Origin: Streptomyces sp. NA02950
Lineage (GTDB): Bacteria; Actinomycetota; Actinomycetes; Streptomycetales; Streptomycetaceae
Assembly: GCF_013364155.1 (NCBI RefSeq)
Contig: NZ_CP054916.1
Span: 9,330,001 to 9,394,000 of the forward strand
DNA length: 64,000 bases
Reading direction: 5' to 3'
Position numbers and translations under genes: made by a program. Of the stretch, positions 62,486 through 64,000 are shown piece after piece. The first letter of the stretch is position 1, and every line of letters begins with the position of its first letter. The notes beneath the pieces were generated by a model. The model worked only from the letters and a program-made list of their open reading frames with translations, made no database searches and was not told the DNA's origin.

Positions 62486-64000
62486 GCAGCGGGCAACCGG
62501 ACGCGGTCCGCACCATCCTGGCGGTCAACTTCAACCACGACGGCGCGGCCGTCCTGCTCTGCGAGGGCAGGGTGGCGGGCTTCGTCACCACCGAGCGGTT
62601 CTCCCGGATCAAGAAACACCCGGGACTACGGGAAGCTGACCTCGCCGAACTGCTCGACCAAGCGGGGCTCTCGCTGTCCGATGTGGACCACGTGCTGCTG
62701 TGCAACCTGCACAACATGGACTCGCCGGACATCGCGCTGCTGCACGGGTCCGACCTCAAGGAGACCTGGCTGGAGTTCTGGGTGGACCAACGCAACGCGC
62801 GGGTCAGCATCCACGGCCGGCAGATCCCGTGCACGGTGAACCCGGAGCACCACCTGCTGCACGCCGCCGCGAGCTTCTACACCTCGCCGTTCGACACCGC
62901 GGTGTCGGTGGCCATCGACCCCCTGGGCTGCCGCGCCTATCTGGGCCGGGGCTCCAAGCTGATGCCGATGCGGCGTGACTTCGACAGCTGGTTCACCGCC
63001 AATGTCGGCTACTGCTACGTGGCCGAGGCGATGTTCGGTTCGAGCATCGTCGGCGCGGGCAAGGTCATGGGGCTGGCACCGTACGGCGCGGCCGACGAGC
63101 CGACCGAGGTCGACCTCACCGGCATCACCCGGATCGACGAGCTGATCGCCCTGGCCGACCGGGACCCCGTGCCGATCAAGGTCGGCGACCGGGAGCTCAA
63201 CGCCCGCCTGGCGCACTACATCCAGCGTGGCCTGGATATCCAGCTGATGGAGCTGTTCACCCAGCTCGGCCCGATCGCCGCGCGCGCCCGGATCGGACCG
63301 AACCTGTGCCTGTCCGGCGGCACCGCGCTGAACGTGGTCGGCACGGAGCCGGCGTTCGCCGCGTCCGCGTTCGAGCGGATCCACTTCCACCCCGCCTGCG
63401 GCGACGACGGGACCGCGATCGGCGCCGCCCTGTGGTACTGGCACCACGTCCTGGGCCACCCGCGGCAGCCGCACGCGAACACCGAACTGATGTACTCGGT
63501 CCGGCAGTACCCGGAACAGGCCGTGCAGCGCGCCCTGAGCGAGCACCGCGACGAGCTCTCGGTGGAGGCCGTCGACGACTACGTCAGCCGCGCGGCGGAT
63601 CTGATCGCCGAGGGCGCTGCCGTCGGCTGGTTCGACGGGGCCGCGGAGATCGGACCCCGCGCGCTCGGACACCGCAGCATCCTTGCCGACCCACGCAGCC
63701 CCACGATGCGGGACCGGCTGAACGGGGAGATCAAGCTGCGGGAGCACTTCCGGCCGTTCGCCCCGTCGGTGCGCAGCGAGCGGGCGGCCGAGTGGTTCGG
63801 CGTGGCCGACAGCCCCTTCATGCTGCGCGCCGCGCCGGTGCTCAAGCCGGGGGTGCCCGCGGTGACGCACGTGGACGGCACCGCGCGCCTGCAGACGGTC
63901 CGTCGCGAGGACAATCCCGCCTACTACGACCTGATCCGCGCGTTCGAGGACCGGACCGGGGTGCCCATGGTGCTGAACACGAGTCTGAACACCCAGGGCG
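62482..64000 (+). CDS. blmD: O-carbamoyltransferase, BlmD homologue (partial, runs off the right edge)
   Basis: 506 residues are visible and the frame is open at 64000. It belongs to the NodU/TobZ carbamoyltransferase family: ILAVNFNHDGAAVLLCEGRV at the start, NPEHHLLHAAASFY with metal-binding histidines, GAGKVMGLAPYG, NLCLSGGTALNVV with the nucleotide loop, and FDGAAEIGPRALGHRS in the C-terminal domain. The last residues seen, VLNTSLNT, are near the usual C-terminus, so only some tens of residues are missing. It places the carbamoyl group on the mannose of the bleomycin disaccharide. GTG 62482 overlaps the preceding stop. Confidence 0.93.
   Translation, partial: MSSGQPDAVRTILAVNFNHDGAAVLLCEGRVAGFVTTERFSRIKKHPGLREADLAELLDQAGLSLSDVDHVLLCNLHNMDSPDIALLHGSDLKETWLEFWVDQRNARVSIHGRQIPCTVNPEHHLLHAAASFYTSPFDTAVSVAIDPLGCRAYLGRGSKLMPMRRDFDSWFTANVGYCYVAEAMFGSSIVGAGKVMGLAPYGAADEPTEVDLTGITRIDELIALADRDPVPIKVGDRELNARLAHYIQRGLDIQLMELFTQLGPIAARARIGPNLCLSGGTALNVVGTEPAFAASAFERIHFHPACGDDGTAIGAALWYWHHVLGHPRQPHANTELMYSVRQYPEQAVQRALSEHRDELSVEAVDDYVSRAADLIAEGAAVGWFDGAAEIGPRALGHRSILADPRSPTMRDRLNGEIKLREHFRPFAPSVRSERAAEWFGVADSPFMLRAAPVLKPGVPAVTHVDGTARLQTVRREDNPAYYDLIRAFEDRTGVPMVLNTSLNTQG

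Noticed and set aside
1..64000. CRISPR arrays, tRNA and rRNA genes
   Set aside because: No regularly spaced repeats and no cloverleaf or rRNA signature were noticed, although a covariance-model search could not be run.

Overview
High-GC actinomycete DNA (Streptomyces or a related genus). GC is high throughout, many genes start with GTG, starts and stops overlap as ATGA/GTGA, and several genes carry the rare leucine codon TTA. From about 15.8 kb to the right edge the window holds most of a bleomycin-family glycopeptide cluster (bleomycin/phleomycin/tallysomycin type). I base this on domain order, adenylation-domain residues read by eye, and gene order matching the published blm locus as I remember it. 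No database search was run.

Layout. 1-3.7 kb: decayed DNA with broken LuxR/LAL-type regulator pieces on both strands and a possible acyl-CoA dehydrogenase scrap. 3.7-7.5 kb: an intact LysR-type regulator convergent with a large secreted penicillin-acylase-family (Ntn) hydrolase. 7.9-8.6 kb: a family 2 glycosyltransferase. 9.3-11.9 kb: a coupled pair, a DegT-type PLP aminotransferase and an unusual VOC (glyoxalase-fold)/glycosyltransferase-like fusion. 12.0-13.35 kb: a TnpB-only IS200/IS605-type element. 13.35-15.1 kb: a family 4 glycosyltransferase preceded by a deletion-riddled second copy of the family 2 enzyme. 15.1-15.8 kb: a gene-free, locally AT-rich leader. 15.8-64 kb: one run of overlapping genes on the + strand, open at the right edge.

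Assembly logic of the run: BlmVI (acyl-AMP ligase-ACP-C-A[Ser]-PCP-C-A[Asn]), BlmV (PCP-C), BlmX (C-A[Asn]-PCP-C-A[His]-PCP), BlmIX (C-A[Ala]-PCP), BlmVIII (PKS KS-AT-MT-KR-ACP), BlmVII (docking-C-A[Thr]-PCP), BlmIV (C-A[beta-Ala]-PCP-Cy-A[Cys]-PCP-Cy), BlmIII (degenerate A-PCP-oxidase). Translated order is therefore Ser-Asn-Asn-His-Ala-malonate(+methyl)-Thr-beta-Ala-Cys-Cys, the bleomycin backbone. Interleaved are sugar and tailoring genes: GDP-mannose epimerase-like BlmG (L-gulose), glycosyltransferases BlmF and BlmE, carbamoyltransferase BlmD (truncated by the window), a SyrP-like Fe/2-oxoglutarate oxygenase, an asparagine synthetase-like amidotransferase and an MbtH protein with an extra domain. 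No thioesterase, phosphopantetheinyl transferase or classical resistance gene (binding protein or N-acetyltransferase) is visible here.

Most worth a second look: the secreted acylase beside an assembly line that begins with an acyl-AMP ligase (possible acyl-capped prodrug), the VOC-glycosyltransferase fusion, condensation domains with destroyed active sites around pyrimidine formation, a hydroxylase-like BlmF tail lacking its iron ligands, and TTA codons spread over the regulator, the acylase, the aminotransferase and the megasynthases.
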